Shown here in pieces: positions 25,127 through 32,855 of a stretch of DNA of 64,000 nt; the stretch's first letter is position 1, and the number at the start of each line of letters is the position of its first letter. The stretch is from a virus: positions 16,909 to 80,908 of the IMG/VR virus record IMGVR_UViG_3300020034_000007. One strand, given 5' to 3'. Under the pieces are notes generated by a model. The model had not been told where the DNA came from. It saw nothing but the letters and a program-made list of their open reading frames with translations, and did not search any database. The position numbers and the translations under genes are program-made.

Positions 25127-25390
25127 TTACTTTCTTTTTGGTCCATAGGCAGCCGGGGGCGGACTCATCTTACCTCGGCACATCTGTTTAGCCATGGCTG
25201 GCTTGAAAATCATACCACATCTCATGCAAGCTACGTTAATCTTGGCCAGATGATCTGTGTTAATTGGAAGATCTTGATTCAATAGCTGCTCAACAGTCTC
25301 TCTGTTGAAGGCAAATAGCATCTCAGCTATCCACAGATGAGCGAAGTTAGACTCTGCTTCTTTGGCCATTTCGGCGATGTCTACCGGCAT
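25127..25390 (-). CDS. Small protein with CxxC motif
   Basis: 87 residues from ATG 25390, preceded by AAAGGACAGTA. The N-terminal part is helical (NFAHLWIAEMLFAFNRETVEQLLNQDLP) and the C-terminal part has CMRCGMIFKP and MCRGKM, suggesting a zinc ribbon with a third Cys nearby. Unknown function; part of the small-gene minus cluster. Confidence 0.65.
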   Translation of the reverse strand: MPVDIAEMAKEAESNFAHLWIAEMLFAFNRETVEQLLNQDLPINTDHLAKINVACMRCGMIFKPAMAKQMCRGKMSPPPAAYGPKRK

Positions 25391-25504
25391 TACTGTCCTT
25401 TCTTTTAGAGATATAGAGCTGGATGGATCGGTAAAGACAGAGTAGTAACACGGCAGCGTTAGCACCCCAGATGGACCAGATAACTACCCACTGCCAGGCT
25501 AACA

Positions 25505-25699
25505 TCAGGAAAAACCCACTCCTCTTCTTATCATCTCAATTATAGATTTCTGCTGCTCTAAAGTTAACTTAGGCGGTAATGATTCATGGGGGCAGATAGT
25601 AAAATTCTCTTCGTCGTCATAAGTCTTACCGCACGGTGCACCCTCGGGCATTAACTTCTGCATGAATTGCCAGTACTCAACGTTACAGGTTACTATCAC
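25505..25699 (-). CDS. Small hypothetical protein
   Basis: 64 residues. It starts at a GTG immediately after the previous stop (TAGTGA), so translation is likely coupled. Two Cys separated by about 12 residues plus CPHES suggest possible metal binding. C-terminus helical (LEQQKSIIEMIRRG). The 104 nt to its left (25391-25504) hold no recognisable gene. Confidence 0.58.
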   Translation of the reverse strand: MIVTCNVEYWQFMQKLMPEGAPCGKTYDDEENFTICPHESLPPKLTLEQQKSIIEMIRRGVGFS

Positions 25700-25902
25700 T
25701 ACGAAACCATTCTGTACTGAATCTCAACTTTCCAGAGACTCACAGCACCACTGAAATCCTTTTCCTGTGCACTTGCATCAATGCGTACAATATCAATGCC
25801 CGACATACTCCCGAAGTATTCCTTAGCCTGCTTATGACAAGCATCCTTCGCTCTCAGTCGTGTGCCACCGAAAGCTTCTATTGATAAAAATTCAGGTATC
25901 AT
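25699..25902 (-). CDS. Small hypothetical protein
   Basis: 67 residues from ATG 25902. Two-layer alternation with GGTRLRAKDACHKQ and a C-terminal strand (GAVSLWKVEIQYRMV). It overlaps the preceding stop (TAATG) and the next start (TAGTGA), so is embedded in the cluster. No known family. Confidence 0.6.
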   Translation of the reverse strand: MIPEFLSIEAFGGTRLRAKDACHKQAKEYFGSMSGIDIVRIDASAQEKDFSGAVSLWKVEIQYRMVS

Positions 25903-26093
25903 TACAAGTATTCCACCTTTCCTCGACCGATCGCATGAAAAGCACACAGATACATTTTACGAGTGTGCTTAACTTGGCCAGTTGTTGAATCAGTCTGCAA
26001 TAGAGTTAAGTATCCTACAATTGAACCTTTACACTTATCTTGCTCTCCAGTTCGGTGCCATCTACTGCGATGATAACACTGAAGATCACTCAT
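25902..26093 (-). CDS. Small Cys/His-containing protein
   Basis: 63 residues. Contains CYHRSRWHRTG and later CAFHAIGRG with spaced Cys and His that could form a zinc site. AAAAGG precedes the ATG, which overlaps the previous stop. It resembles small phage proteins that bind host transcription or translation factors only in general character; no function assigned. Confidence 0.62.
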   Translation of the reverse strand: MSDLQCYHRSRWHRTGEQDKCKGSIVGYLTLLQTDSTTGQVKHTRKMYLCAFHAIGRGKVEYL

Positions 26094-26527
26094 TACCTTT
26101 TCTTTCCGTGCATGAAGGCGCGCGTGTAGTTGTAATCCATCTTGCGAGCAACCAGGTCATCAGCATCGTGCCCTAGTGTCTTAATCGTTTCTAATAGCCT
26201 GATGATACAGTCGGCTAGCTCATAAGGCGCACCCTCAGGCTTAAGCGCGCCTGCCAGGATCTTATCTAGTGAGATAAGATACACATAGGTCGCATGACGA
26301 ACAGTCTCGCCCTTGATATACTTCTTTCCACCTGAGGTAAAGTCTTCCTTCACCTCATACCAAATTGAGGTTTCATCCTTGTCGAGCAACCGAGTCGCCT
26401 CGTAAGCCTCAGTGAGCTCCGTATGAGCCAATGCAATAGTGTCACCAAACGTTCTCGGGTTGTCATAGAAGCCCTGCTTACGAACGTAGTCGTAGAATTC
26501 GGTTGCTAGAGCGTCAAGTGGGCCCAT
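26093..26527 (-). CDS. MazG-like NTP pyrophosphohydrolase
   Basis: 144 residues from ATG 26527 with AGGAG ten bases upstream. It is all-helical, with the acidic signature of the family: HTELTEAYEATR early, then ELADCIIRLLETIKTLGHDADDL, where Glu and Asp residues bind Mg2+ for hydrolysis of nucleoside triphosphates. Phage MazG-like proteins tune (p)ppGpp or nucleotide pools during infection (known for the family, inferred here). Ends against the next small gene. Confidence 0.72.
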   Translation of the reverse strand: MGPLDALATEFYDYVRKQGFYDNPRTFGDTIALAHTELTEAYEATRLLDKDETSIWYEVKEDFTSGGKKYIKGETVRHATYVYLISLDKILAGALKPEGAPYELADCIIRLLETIKTLGHDADDLVARKMDYNYTRAFMHGKKR

Positions 26528-26532
26528 GAGAA

Positions 26533-26898
26533 TCATTCTCCTGCCTCGGGGTGTATGTACAGCCAGTCGGGATTCAGCAGCCACCTGTCACCAACGAAGT
26601 CAATATCACCAGCTGATAGGTACCTACCGAAGTTCTTGTTGCGAGTACCTCCCCATATGATATAGAATCCCGGACAGTTCCGAGTCCAGTGACGATAAGA
26701 AACATTACAGATAGAGCACTTAATTTGAGGACTCTCGGCCCGTAGTGAAACGGTATGATAGTAGACTGAACACTTAGAAACAGATCCTATGCCGGCGTCT
26801 AGAAAGTCTTTGTAGATGCTCTTGGGTACCTTTGGTGAGTCTAGAGTGATCCAGTTATCAGTACCGCGTTGTAGGTAACTCACGGTAGATTCTCCCAA
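26533..26898 (-). CDS. Tandem zinc-finger-like paralog 3
   Basis: 121 residues. Shares with the two genes to its right the order VP-x(n)-H-x(n)-CxxC-x(n)-W-T-x2-C-x-G: here Cys61, Cys64, Cys75 with NVSYRHWTRNCPG, then ID-F with a trailing Trp. The Cys set resembles a zinc knuckle. It overlaps the middle copy by 19 nt. Most diverged of the three; function unknown. Confidence 0.75.
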   Translation of the reverse strand: MGESTVSYLQRGTDNWITLDSPKVPKSIYKDFLDAGIGSVSKCSVYYHTVSLRAESPQIKCSICNVSYRHWTRNCPGFYIIWGGTRNKNFGRYLSAGDIDFVGDRWLLNPDWLYIHPEAGE

Positions 26899-27404
26899 AC
26901 GATATGAGTGCCATCCTCGTTAACACTTTCGTGATAGGTAGCTGCTCCTACTACAGTGAACGCCTCTTTTTGATTAGCTGCGATGGTATCTGCAACACAT
27001 TTCTCGATCCACGGCTTATCGAACCACCAGTCGCCATCCTTGAAATCCAGTCTCGAACCCTGAACCCATGTCTGGGTTGTATCATTTATCCAAGAATAAT
27101 AACCAGAGCAGTGAGTTGTCCAGCTGTCATAATACAATCCACACAGTAAACACTGATCGGTACCGATCTCCATAAAGTGATAGTGAGTCCAGACCAAATT
27201 CTCACTGCCGAACTCAGTATGAAGCAGAACATCAGCCGGCACTAGCGGGTCGTTAGAACGTATCCAGCTGTGGTGATCTAAGTCTTCATCAGTGTTGACC
27301 TTGTCGCCTAACGCTGCATTCATCTGCTCGATTACACTGGTAGTTTGGGCGGTCGCTGAATCTAATACTTCGAAAGATACCTTCAAATCTTTATAGTCGA
27401 CCAT
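26880..27404 (-). CDS. Tandem zinc-finger-like paralog 2
   Basis: 174 residues. Cys85, Cys88 and Cys99 (CLLCGLYYDSWTTHC) are preceded by WTHYHF and followed by a LDFKDGDWW segment. The same architecture is present in its two neighbours, so the three are probable tandem duplicates. Strong GAGAGGTTAGGG-type ribosome-binding site. Likely a small zinc protein acting on host proteins or nucleic acid (inference). Confidence 0.8.
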   Translation of the reverse strand: MVDYKDLKVSFEVLDSATAQTTSVIEQMNAALGDKVNTDEDLDHHSWIRSNDPLVPADVLLHTEFGSENLVWTHYHFMEIGTDQCLLCGLYYDSWTTHCSGYYSWINDTTQTWVQGSRLDFKDGDWWFDKPWIEKCVADTIAANQKEAFTVVGAATYHESVNEDGTHIVWENLP

Positions 27405-27987
27405 GACGCCCTAACCTCTCCTTGGCACTCAAGTACTGCTCGAGCGATATACCCGTACCTCTTGGTGAACTGTTAGCCAGGTGACTATTGGCGAGATTCT
27501 TCTCGGCGGCGACTAGTCTAGCCGCTTCTCTCCAGGCATCCTTGTTAGCCTTGATATACCTATCTAGGAACTGCGGCTCGACAAACCACTCGCCCGCGTG
27601 AAAGTCCACCTGATTATGCATGACGCAGTCGTTAACAGTTCTACCTGAAATCCAGTCACCACTACCTGGACAGCTGGTAGTCCAGGTATTCTTAAGCATG
27701 CCACACCAAAGACAGCCCGCCCCGCCTCTTTTAAGAAAGTGCCAGTGAGACCAGAGGTTCGGACTGTGAGAGCCAACCAGCTCATCACGGAGAGGCGCTG
27801 GAACCTTGTCACTAGCACAGTTAACCCAGCCAGCGTTAGCCTTTTGTCTGCCGTAGTGCTCCATAGCCCTGTTCAGTACACTGTAACCTGGATGCGTGTA
27901 GCGCGAGCCTGCCACGTCACTCCCCCAGAAGTAAGTTAACCTGCTTGCTATCGCGCGAATCATATCACGATAAACGCGCTCATGCAA
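27391..27987 (-). CDS. Tandem zinc-finger-like paralog 1
   Basis: 198 residues. Contains WSHWHF, then CLWCG (Cys92, Cys95), NTWTTSC (Cys106) and VDFHAGEW, the same ordered set as the next two genes. The C-terminal 50 residues are helical and basic. No clear ribosome-binding site before ATG 27987; the region is part of a 13-bp inverted repeat overlapping the first codons. Longest paralog. Unknown function. Confidence 0.78.
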   Translation of the reverse strand: MHERVYRDMIRAIASRLTYFWGSDVAGSRYTHPGYSVLNRAMEHYGRQKANAGWVNCASDKVPAPLRDELVGSHSPNLWSHWHFLKRGGAGCLWCGMLKNTWTTSCPGSGDWISGRTVNDCVMHNQVDFHAGEWFVEPQFLDRYIKANKDAWREAARLVAAEKNLANSHLANSSPRGTGISLEQYLSAKERLGRHGRL

Positions 27988-28013
27988 GCAGGTTAATCTT
28001 GTAACACCTTAGA

Positions 28014-28739
28014 CTATTCCGGCGCTACTACTCCACCCGAAGGATCAGGATCCACCCGACCCGAAACTCCGAGATTCACAAACGGATTTACCTTGGCGAA
28101 CACCGCACACTCGCCCTCTTCTTTCAACAGCCGCTCGATACTTTCACCCTTAATCCAACCACTACCGTCCACACCCCAGCCTTTCCCCCAAGTATTATCC
28201 AACCGGATTAACTCCCCCTTGTGCTGATACGCCCCAGCTCCGATCGCATGGCCGCCAGAAAGCCCACCCGAGAGCGTAACGATCCCGTCGACACAGTCGA
28301 ACATCCCGGCGTACCAGTTGATCCCGAAGTTCACTGCACTGTGAGAACTAATCGCCAGACAGATCTCTTCTACAGTCGTCGCCCAGTAATACGACCCGAT
28401 CACACCCTTGTCTTTCAAGCCCTGAGCACTCCCTAGTACTGACGAGCCCTCGTAATCCCGACCTGGGTATTCGTCGTAATCCTTAGCAAGACTATACAAC
28501 CACTCCGCATTCTCCTGGCTCAGTTCTGGCTGAGGATCGTCCGGAAAACTGAGAACGGTCGTCCCCGAAAACCCTACACAGCCACCTTCACTCCCCTGAT
28601 TAAGCCAGGTAACTCGCTCTCGAGTAAAGTTCTCCGGAATAACTACCGGCAGCCCAAGCGCTCTAACTCGGTGATTCTCATTACGAGTATCCCACCGAGG
28701 AACGCGATCCAACGTCCTACCATTAACAAAGTCGGCCAT
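28014..28739 (-). CDS. Papain-like cysteine peptidase
   Basis: 241 residues. Papain-type order of catalytic residues: Gln48 and Cys54 in QGSEGGCVGFSG, His164 in SGGHAIGAG, Asn182 in LDNTWGKGWG, followed by the typical DGSGWI strand. Families C1/C39-type peptidases occur in phages and may modify host or phage proteins. A promoter lies just upstream on the same strand. The target is unknown, and it may be linked functionally to the zinc-finger paralogs encoded downstream (inference). Confidence 0.82.
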   Translation of the reverse strand: MADFVNGRTLDRVPRWDTRNENHRVRALGLPVVIPENFTRERVTWLNQGSEGGCVGFSGTTVLSFPDDPQPELSQENAEWLYSLAKDYDEYPGRDYEGSSVLGSAQGLKDKGVIGSYYWATTVEEICLAISSHSAVNFGINWYAGMFDCVDGIVTLSGGLSGGHAIGAGAYQHKGELIRLDNTWGKGWGVDGSGWIKGESIERLLKEEGECAVFAKVNPFVNLGVSGRVDPDPSGGVVAPE

Positions 28740-28778
28740 GCAACAACCCCTAAAAGAGTGATAAGCGCCCTACCTGGG

Positions 28779-28807
28779 CACATACTACCAGTCTATCAGC
28801 CTGTCAA
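28779..28807 (-). promoter_or_regulatory. Sigma70-like promoter for the peptidase gene
   Basis: On the minus strand, TTGACA (28802-28807) is followed by a 17-nt spacer and TATGTG (28779-28784). The promoter reads left into the peptidase gene at 28739, giving a leader of about 35 nt. The -35 overlaps the end of the upstream HTH gene. Confidence 0.7.
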
Positions 28808-29313
28808 GGATATTCTAATACGACGTCAGGAGTGCTAATTACCACAACAGATACCTCCTGGGCGACAATATATTCCCTACCTGGTGACCAAAAACCATGA
28901 ATTCTAACTGGCATACCCAAGTCTAGCCATTGTTTAATCGGCTCAGTGTCCATAGATTCATACTTAAAATAACACTTAAAACAGATATTTTTACTATCGA
29001 TAACAGTAAAGAAGCACGAAAGAAATGACGATCGTTCTATATTTCCAGGAAAGATTCTATACACTTCATCAACCTTGTTGTCACCGTTTGGCTCTCGTGC
29101 AATTTTATCGCACTCGTACTTATAAAAGACTCTTATAGGTGCTCCTCTAGGTCTAATCATGCGTTTACCAGCTACGTGAATCCTACCCGCAGCTACCATC
29201 CTATTAAGCCGTCCTAGCGTGATGTTTAAATAATCTGTGACCTCCTTTCCTGTTAGTAAATTCTCATCTCCGACTGCTTGGAAATCCAAAAACTTCGATT
29301 TATGTTCGTTCAT
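28804..29313 (-). CDS. Helix-turn-helix DNA-binding protein
   Basis: 169 residues from ATG 29313 (longer ORF starts lack support). Residues ~20-60 read as a MerR/excisionase-type HTH: LLTGKEVTDYLNITLGRLNRMVAAGRIHVAG, with a wing-like stretch after it. The rest is unlike other known domains and has two Cys (CFKCYFKY). An overlapping TACAAT box ends seven bases before the ATG, so the mRNA may be leaderless. Probably a regulator of the leftward early operon or of the adjacent repeat region. Confidence 0.75.
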   Translation of the reverse strand: MNEHKSKFLDFQAVGDENLLTGKEVTDYLNITLGRLNRMVAAGRIHVAGKRMIRPRGAPIRVFYKYECDKIAREPNGDNKVDEVYRIFPGNIERSSFLSCFFTVIDSKNICFKCYFKYESMDTEPIKQWLDLGMPVRIHGFWSPGREYIVAQEVSVVVISTPDVVLEYP

Positions 29314-29320
29314 AGTTTTT

Positions 29321-29348
29321 ATTGTACCCCTGTTTGCAAATCGGGCAA
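29321..29348 (-). promoter_or_regulatory. Promoter placing the HTH gene as leaderless
   Basis: Minus-strand TTGCCC (29343-29348), a 16-nt spacer, and TACAAT (29321-29326). The expected start site falls on or next to the ATG at 29313, implying a leaderless transcript, common in actinobacteria. Confidence 0.62.
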
Positions 29349-29487
29349 GTTTTTTTCGCATATGGTAGGTTACGTATTAATGTGTATGGCTTGCTAATTC
29401 GCCGGTCTGCTAGTAGGCATCCAGCAGACGACCTCTAGGTGCCTCTAGGCCCCGGAATCATTGGGCTAGAGGTATCTCGCTGACAAG

Positions 29488-29643
29488 CAAACAGCAGACG
29501 GTAAAAGAGAGGAGGAGGAAGAGCTGAATTTAAATCCTGTATTATTAAAATAGAATACCTATCAAGTATGACTATCATTATCTCCGCCAATGATGCCCTA
29601 TCACCTCGTCCTTGGGATGGGGTTCCTTAGTCTGCTGTTTGCT
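29488..29643. repeat. Inverted GTCTGCTGTTTGC elements
   Basis: The 13-mer GCAAACAGCAGAC near 29487 and its exact reverse complement GTCTGCTGTTTGC near 29631 face each other across an AT-rich stretch. A shorter GTCTGCT/AGCAGAC pair lies at about 29406-29431. Could be operators or origin-binding sites. Confidence 0.55.
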
Positions 29644-29844
29644 GATTCCCAATCAGACCTATCATATCCCCCTCTACTTATATATTAGTAGTAGTAGTAT
29701 AGTAGTAGGTTATATATACTCTATATAGAGAAGACAATTAGACAACATATCGCTGAAAGCTGCTTCTACTAGTATTGCATGGATGCCACCAATGATAGAT
29801 GCGGTGTCGGCTCATACGCTAGGTCCAAATGCTACTACCTTCTG

Positions 29845-29931
29845 GGAATTTTTCTGCGCACCGTTCGGTGGTTTAAGTCCTTAGTTATCCAGTCTGACCT
29901 CTCGGAATTTTTCTGCGCACCGAATGGTGGC
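29845..29931 (+). repeat. Direct repeat with embedded covarying hairpins
   Basis: A 19-bp core (GGAATTTTTCTGCGCACCG) occurs at 29845 and 29904, 59 nt apart. Each copy runs into a small palindrome (CACCGTTCGGTG, CACCGAATGGTG), whose stem is kept while the loop differs. This looks like repeated binding sites or RNA structures rather than chance. Confidence 0.65.
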
Positions 29932-30922
29932 TATAGCCTGCCACACCACCCCCCACCCAGAATTTAGACATACCCCTCCAGTCGTACATACCCCCCCCTA
30001 CACCTTGAATTCCATCTGTCCGATTTATTACGAATTTCGTTTATTATCGGTTCAGAACGATGTCATACCACCCAGAACTACCCACATAGGATGCCGATAG
30101 GGTGGCCTACGGGTACATACACCATCAGTCACCACATCAGTCATGCCACTACCCACCACATGCACCCCATTCAGAACGAATCACACTGAACTAGACATCA
30201 CCTATCACCACCACATACATGCATCAGAACGGGTGTGAATAGGCAAAGGTTACGAAGACCATGTTCCACACACACCCTAGACATCACATGCACACCCAGT
30301 CATATCCGTTCTTTGAATCATTCAAGAATCGATCAAATAGTATATTTAACGACTTAGTCAACGAGGTATCATTCTTTCAATTAACTAGACATACCTGCCT
30401 ACTAACACGGACAAACGACTTATACGTTCGTCTATATATCACGCCTAGATAACGGTCCAGTTTTCAATGGTAGATGTATACAGTCTAGCTCAAACACGGA
30501 CAAAACTACACATACTAACTACCACATATCCACCTATACCTACCCAATAGGCCTAGGCGCTAGCACTACACGCTAGGGTAGATTAGGCATCGCACCAATC
30601 GGAACGGGTTAGGCCACAACACACTAGGCCTAGCTACTAGGGCCGAATGCGTGTACGTTCATTGCATACCTACATAGCGACACGGGATACGGCCATCACG
30701 CTAGGTGGCACGTACCTATCCCATCCGCACACATAGGTGCGACCACGACTGATATGTCTGGCAATCCACCTATAGGCATGGCCGCCTAGCGATACGTAGA
30801 TTCGGACTCGATCGCACCTACGGGCTACCTACGCCACGCAATAGGAATAGGGATAGGCACACACACCCAGAAATTAGGGGTTGCCGAATTCTGGATCGCA
30901 TGATAGGGTTGCACTAGCAACA

Positions 30923-31080
30923 CGGACACCGACTCGGTCCTAGAAATCATAGGACTGGCCGTCCGGTAACACGGGCACCGACTCAAACCCAGTACATATG
31001 GGTGCGACTTGCCCGGCACGCTAGACCGGCCCATCCCGGGCACCGACTCAAACCCAGTACATATGGGTGCGACTTGCCCG
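30923..31080 (+). repeat. Three tandem structured 43-44 nt units
   Basis: Units at 30923-30965, 30972-31015 and 31037-31080. The last two are identical over 44 nt. Each has an outer helix (CGGGCA/TGCCCG in units 2 and 3, CGGAC/GTCCG in unit 1), the same internal CACCGACTC, and an inner hairpin whose stem sequence differs between unit 1 and the others but stays paired. Pairing maintained over changed bases supports functional RNA or a structured DNA site. Confidence 0.68.
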
Positions 31081-31563
31081 GGATGGTGCCGAAAACTAAA
31101 TACGCCTCACAATGGACTTACCCGGGGCGCAAAATGGGGTGAGTAGCGGCTGGAATCCACCATGGATGACTGCCCGAGTATTGCCAGAGTCCGGTATGCC
31201 GGACCGGTAGACGCTCGGAAAAGATCTGTGCAATGGCGCGCCGAAGACTGCGGAGAGTAACCAGACAGTGCGAACGTCCGATGTTATGTCCAGGCATACC
31301 TGGGAATTGGGCTACTAGGCGAATGGCTAGGGGATGCAGGCTCACATGATCGGAAAGGCCGAAAAGCTAGAAACAAAGCGATTCGAACCCTCACCCCGGT
31401 CATATGAGCCTGATACGCAGTCGAATGATCCACATCCAGCCTCATCAGGCCGTCATTCCAGGTATGTCCCTGGATAGCGTGATAGTGACTGGATGGGCAA
31501 TTCAGGTGTTAATTACCTGGGTCGCGCTCATTTGGACCAGACTTAGACGAGTTAGCTAGACCA

Positions 31564-31590
31564 GAACATCCCATAAGTTTGGGGATGTTC
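31564..31590. terminator. Hairpin before the rightward early operon
   Basis: Arms 31564-31572 and 31582-31590 pair over 9 bp around a 9-nt loop, 30 nt before a strong rightward promoter. It could isolate the early operon from upstream transcription. No T-run. Confidence 0.5.
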
Positions 31591-31620
31591 CTGTGATGCT
31601 AACTGACGGACAAACTAAGA

Positions 31621-31649
31621 TTGACAAGTCCGTAGACAGCTGGTAAAAT
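31621..31649 (+). promoter_or_regulatory. Strong sigma70-like promoter
   Basis: TTGACA (31621-31626), 17-nt spacer, TAAAAT (31644-31649). The leader runs about 40 nt to a CTGGGGAG ribosome-binding site and the first small gene. Near-consensus early promoter. Confidence 0.85.
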
Positions 31650-31693
31650 GAGCGCGTGCCCTGGTCATTCTCAAACCTGGGGAGATGATGGCA

Positions 31694-31792
31694 ATGACCT
31701 ACACCCTACCCCACCAGACTCCGGTGAGTCGTCCTGTGGTTTCGGGCACACCCGACAAGCCAGCCGAGATTCGAAAGCTGGCCGCACGATGA
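31694..31792 (+). CDS. Very small early protein
   Basis: 32 residues from ATG 31694, nine bases after GGGGAG; upstream in-frame ATGs at 31685 and 31688 are too close to the binding site. Pro/Thr/Arg-rich with no domain. First gene after a strong promoter and overlaps the next gene (ATGA). Small but well supported by promoter and ribosome-binding site. Confidence 0.55.
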   Translation: MTYTLPHQTPVSRPVVSGTPDKPAEIRKLAAR

Positions 31793-31905
31793 ACCAGTCG
31801 TGGCGAATCCACATGTTCTCAACCAACTACCACATGCTTCGCCGCCAAGGTGTATCAGCCTTTCTAGCCTTCGTGATCGCCCGAAGAGCCGTTCACCACT
31901 CCTGA
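31789..31905 (+). CDS. Very small early protein 2
   Basis: 38 residues, with start overlapping the previous stop (ATGA). Basic and hydrophobic: HMLRRQGVSAFLAFVIARR. May be membrane-associated. A second promoter begins immediately after its stop. Confidence 0.55.
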   Translation: MNQSWRIHMFSTNYHMLRRQGVSAFLAFVIARRAVHHS

Positions 31906-31909
31906 CCTG

Positions 31910-31938
31910 TTGTACAGGACTCATTATACTGGTATAGT
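31910..31938 (+). promoter_or_regulatory. Sigma70-like promoter
   Basis: TTGTAC (31910-31915), 17-nt spacer, TATAGT (31933-31938). Drives the gene set from 32060, with a leader of about 115 nt that contains short inverted repeats. Confidence 0.75.
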
Positions 31939-32059
31939 GGATCCTGTTCGGAGATCAGGTAGCAAGTAGCTGCGAGCACTAACGCTCTGTTGCGCTATGG
32001 TAGCCGGTCAAAACTACCTGACTCCGACTTACCAAGTGCCTACTAACTGGGGAGTAACC

Positions 32060-32296
32060 ATGGCACAGTCCGCACCTCGCACCCCTGGATCGCCCAGGCT
32101 GCGCTCCCGATCGTTCATCCAGTCACGCAACCCCGGCGTCAAGAGCTGGGCGCGCAACTCCGTTCCAGCCCGAACGCTCGCTGGTCCGGTGACTGTGCGC
32201 ATGGTTCAGCCTGTCGCAATTCAGCCCGGCACCGACCAGGCCGTCATGCGTGATTCATTCGAGTGGTACCGCCCGTACCGAAGGGGCGCACTGTGA
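32060..32296 (+). CDS. Small basic early protein
   Basis: 78 residues from ATG 32060 with GGGGAG five bases upstream. Arg/Ser/Pro-rich (RLRSRSFIQSRNPGVKSWAR), probably disordered or nucleic-acid binding. The stop overlaps the next start (TGATG). No family recognised. Confidence 0.65.
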   Translation: MAQSAPRTPGSPRLRSRSFIQSRNPGVKSWARNSVPARTLAGPVTVRMVQPVAIQPGTDQAVMRDSFEWYRPYRRGAL

Positions 32297-32484
32297 TGGC
32301 CGAGGAGCTGACGGTTCAAGACCTTCGTGTCATTCGTCGTGCCCTGAATGAGTATACCAGAGAGCCTCGCGAAGTGCTCGAAACGCGTACTCGTGTCGTC
32401 GCTCAACTCGAGGAAAAACTCGCGACTAGGCACATGGTCGAGACGGGCCACTACCCAACCTGGTATAAGGATGGAGCACACTGA
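32296..32484 (+). CDS. Small helical protein
   Basis: 62 residues, start overlapping the previous stop. Helical and charged (ELTVQDLRVIRRALNEYTREPREVLETRTRVVAQLEEKL), possibly a small dimeric helical hairpin. Coupled to the next gene by a one-base overlap. Function unknown. Confidence 0.68.
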   Translation: MAEELTVQDLRVIRRALNEYTREPREVLETRTRVVAQLEEKLATRHMVETGHYPTWYKDGAH

Positions 32485-32744
32485 TGCGCATCCAGGCAAT
32501 GGGTCGCGAACCGTTCGCACTCACCACTGACGGGTGTCTGATCATCGATCCGATCGGTACTGATTGGCATGACATCGGCCAGAAACTGCCTCACATCTGC
32601 AAGCACGAAGGTGAGGTCTGTGTCGGTTGCCTACCCGACTGGCGGCGCGAATTCTACCTGCGAATCGTCCAGGAGAATGGCGCAATCGATCGGATCGGAA
32701 CCGACAGACTCCCGCTCGAAACCCCGACTGGCATCTCCCTTTGA
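32484..32744 (+). CDS. Small protein with Cys/His pattern
   Basis: 86 residues. HICKHEGEVCVGCLPDW gives three Cys and two His within about 12 residues, a plausible zinc finger. Coupled to the upstream gene by overlap. Followed by hairpins and then another small gene. Function unknown. Confidence 0.68.
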   Translation: MRIQAMGREPFALTTDGCLIIDPIGTDWHDIGQKLPHICKHEGEVCVGCLPDWRREFYLRIVQENGAIDRIGTDRLPLETPTGISL

Positions 32745-32764
32745 GATGAGGGTGGGTTCGGTGT

Positions 32765-32792
32765 CGCACGATAGGTGCAGACCTATCGTGCG
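32765..32792 (+). terminator. 12-bp perfect hairpin
   Basis: Arms 32765-32776 and 32781-32792 with a 4-nt loop, about 20 nt after a stop codon. A second smaller hairpin (GTGCCG-type) follows to 32820. Likely attenuates between two small genes; no T-run. Confidence 0.6.
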
Positions 32793-32855
32793 TGCGCCGT
32801 GGCTACCAGCACGGCACCACCTAGCAACCGCCCATCCCACCGAGAGGAGCCCCGC

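Larger units (their letters stand above)
29362..31620. other. Large intergenic region rich in repeats and hairpins
   Basis: About 2.26 kb with no reading frame that has a ribosome-binding site and coherent protein. Contents: an AT-rich patch with TAG-triplet runs (29670-29750), inverted GTCTGCTGTTTGC elements, a 19-bp direct repeat ending in hairpins, a C-rich plus strand from about 29940 to 30330, a dense cluster of CTAG tetranucleotides (30380-30800), and three structured 43-44 nt units (30923-31080). Candidate replication origin or regulatory-RNA region; neither is proven. Confidence 0.6.

Noticed and set aside
29779-29967. 62-residue plus-strand frame in the repeat region
   Set aside because: Contains the direct repeats and hairpins; no ribosome-binding site.
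31370-31445. Possible minus-strand tRNA (TTCGAAT loop)
   Set aside because: T-arm has a mismatch and no matching acceptor or D arm of normal size; not counted.
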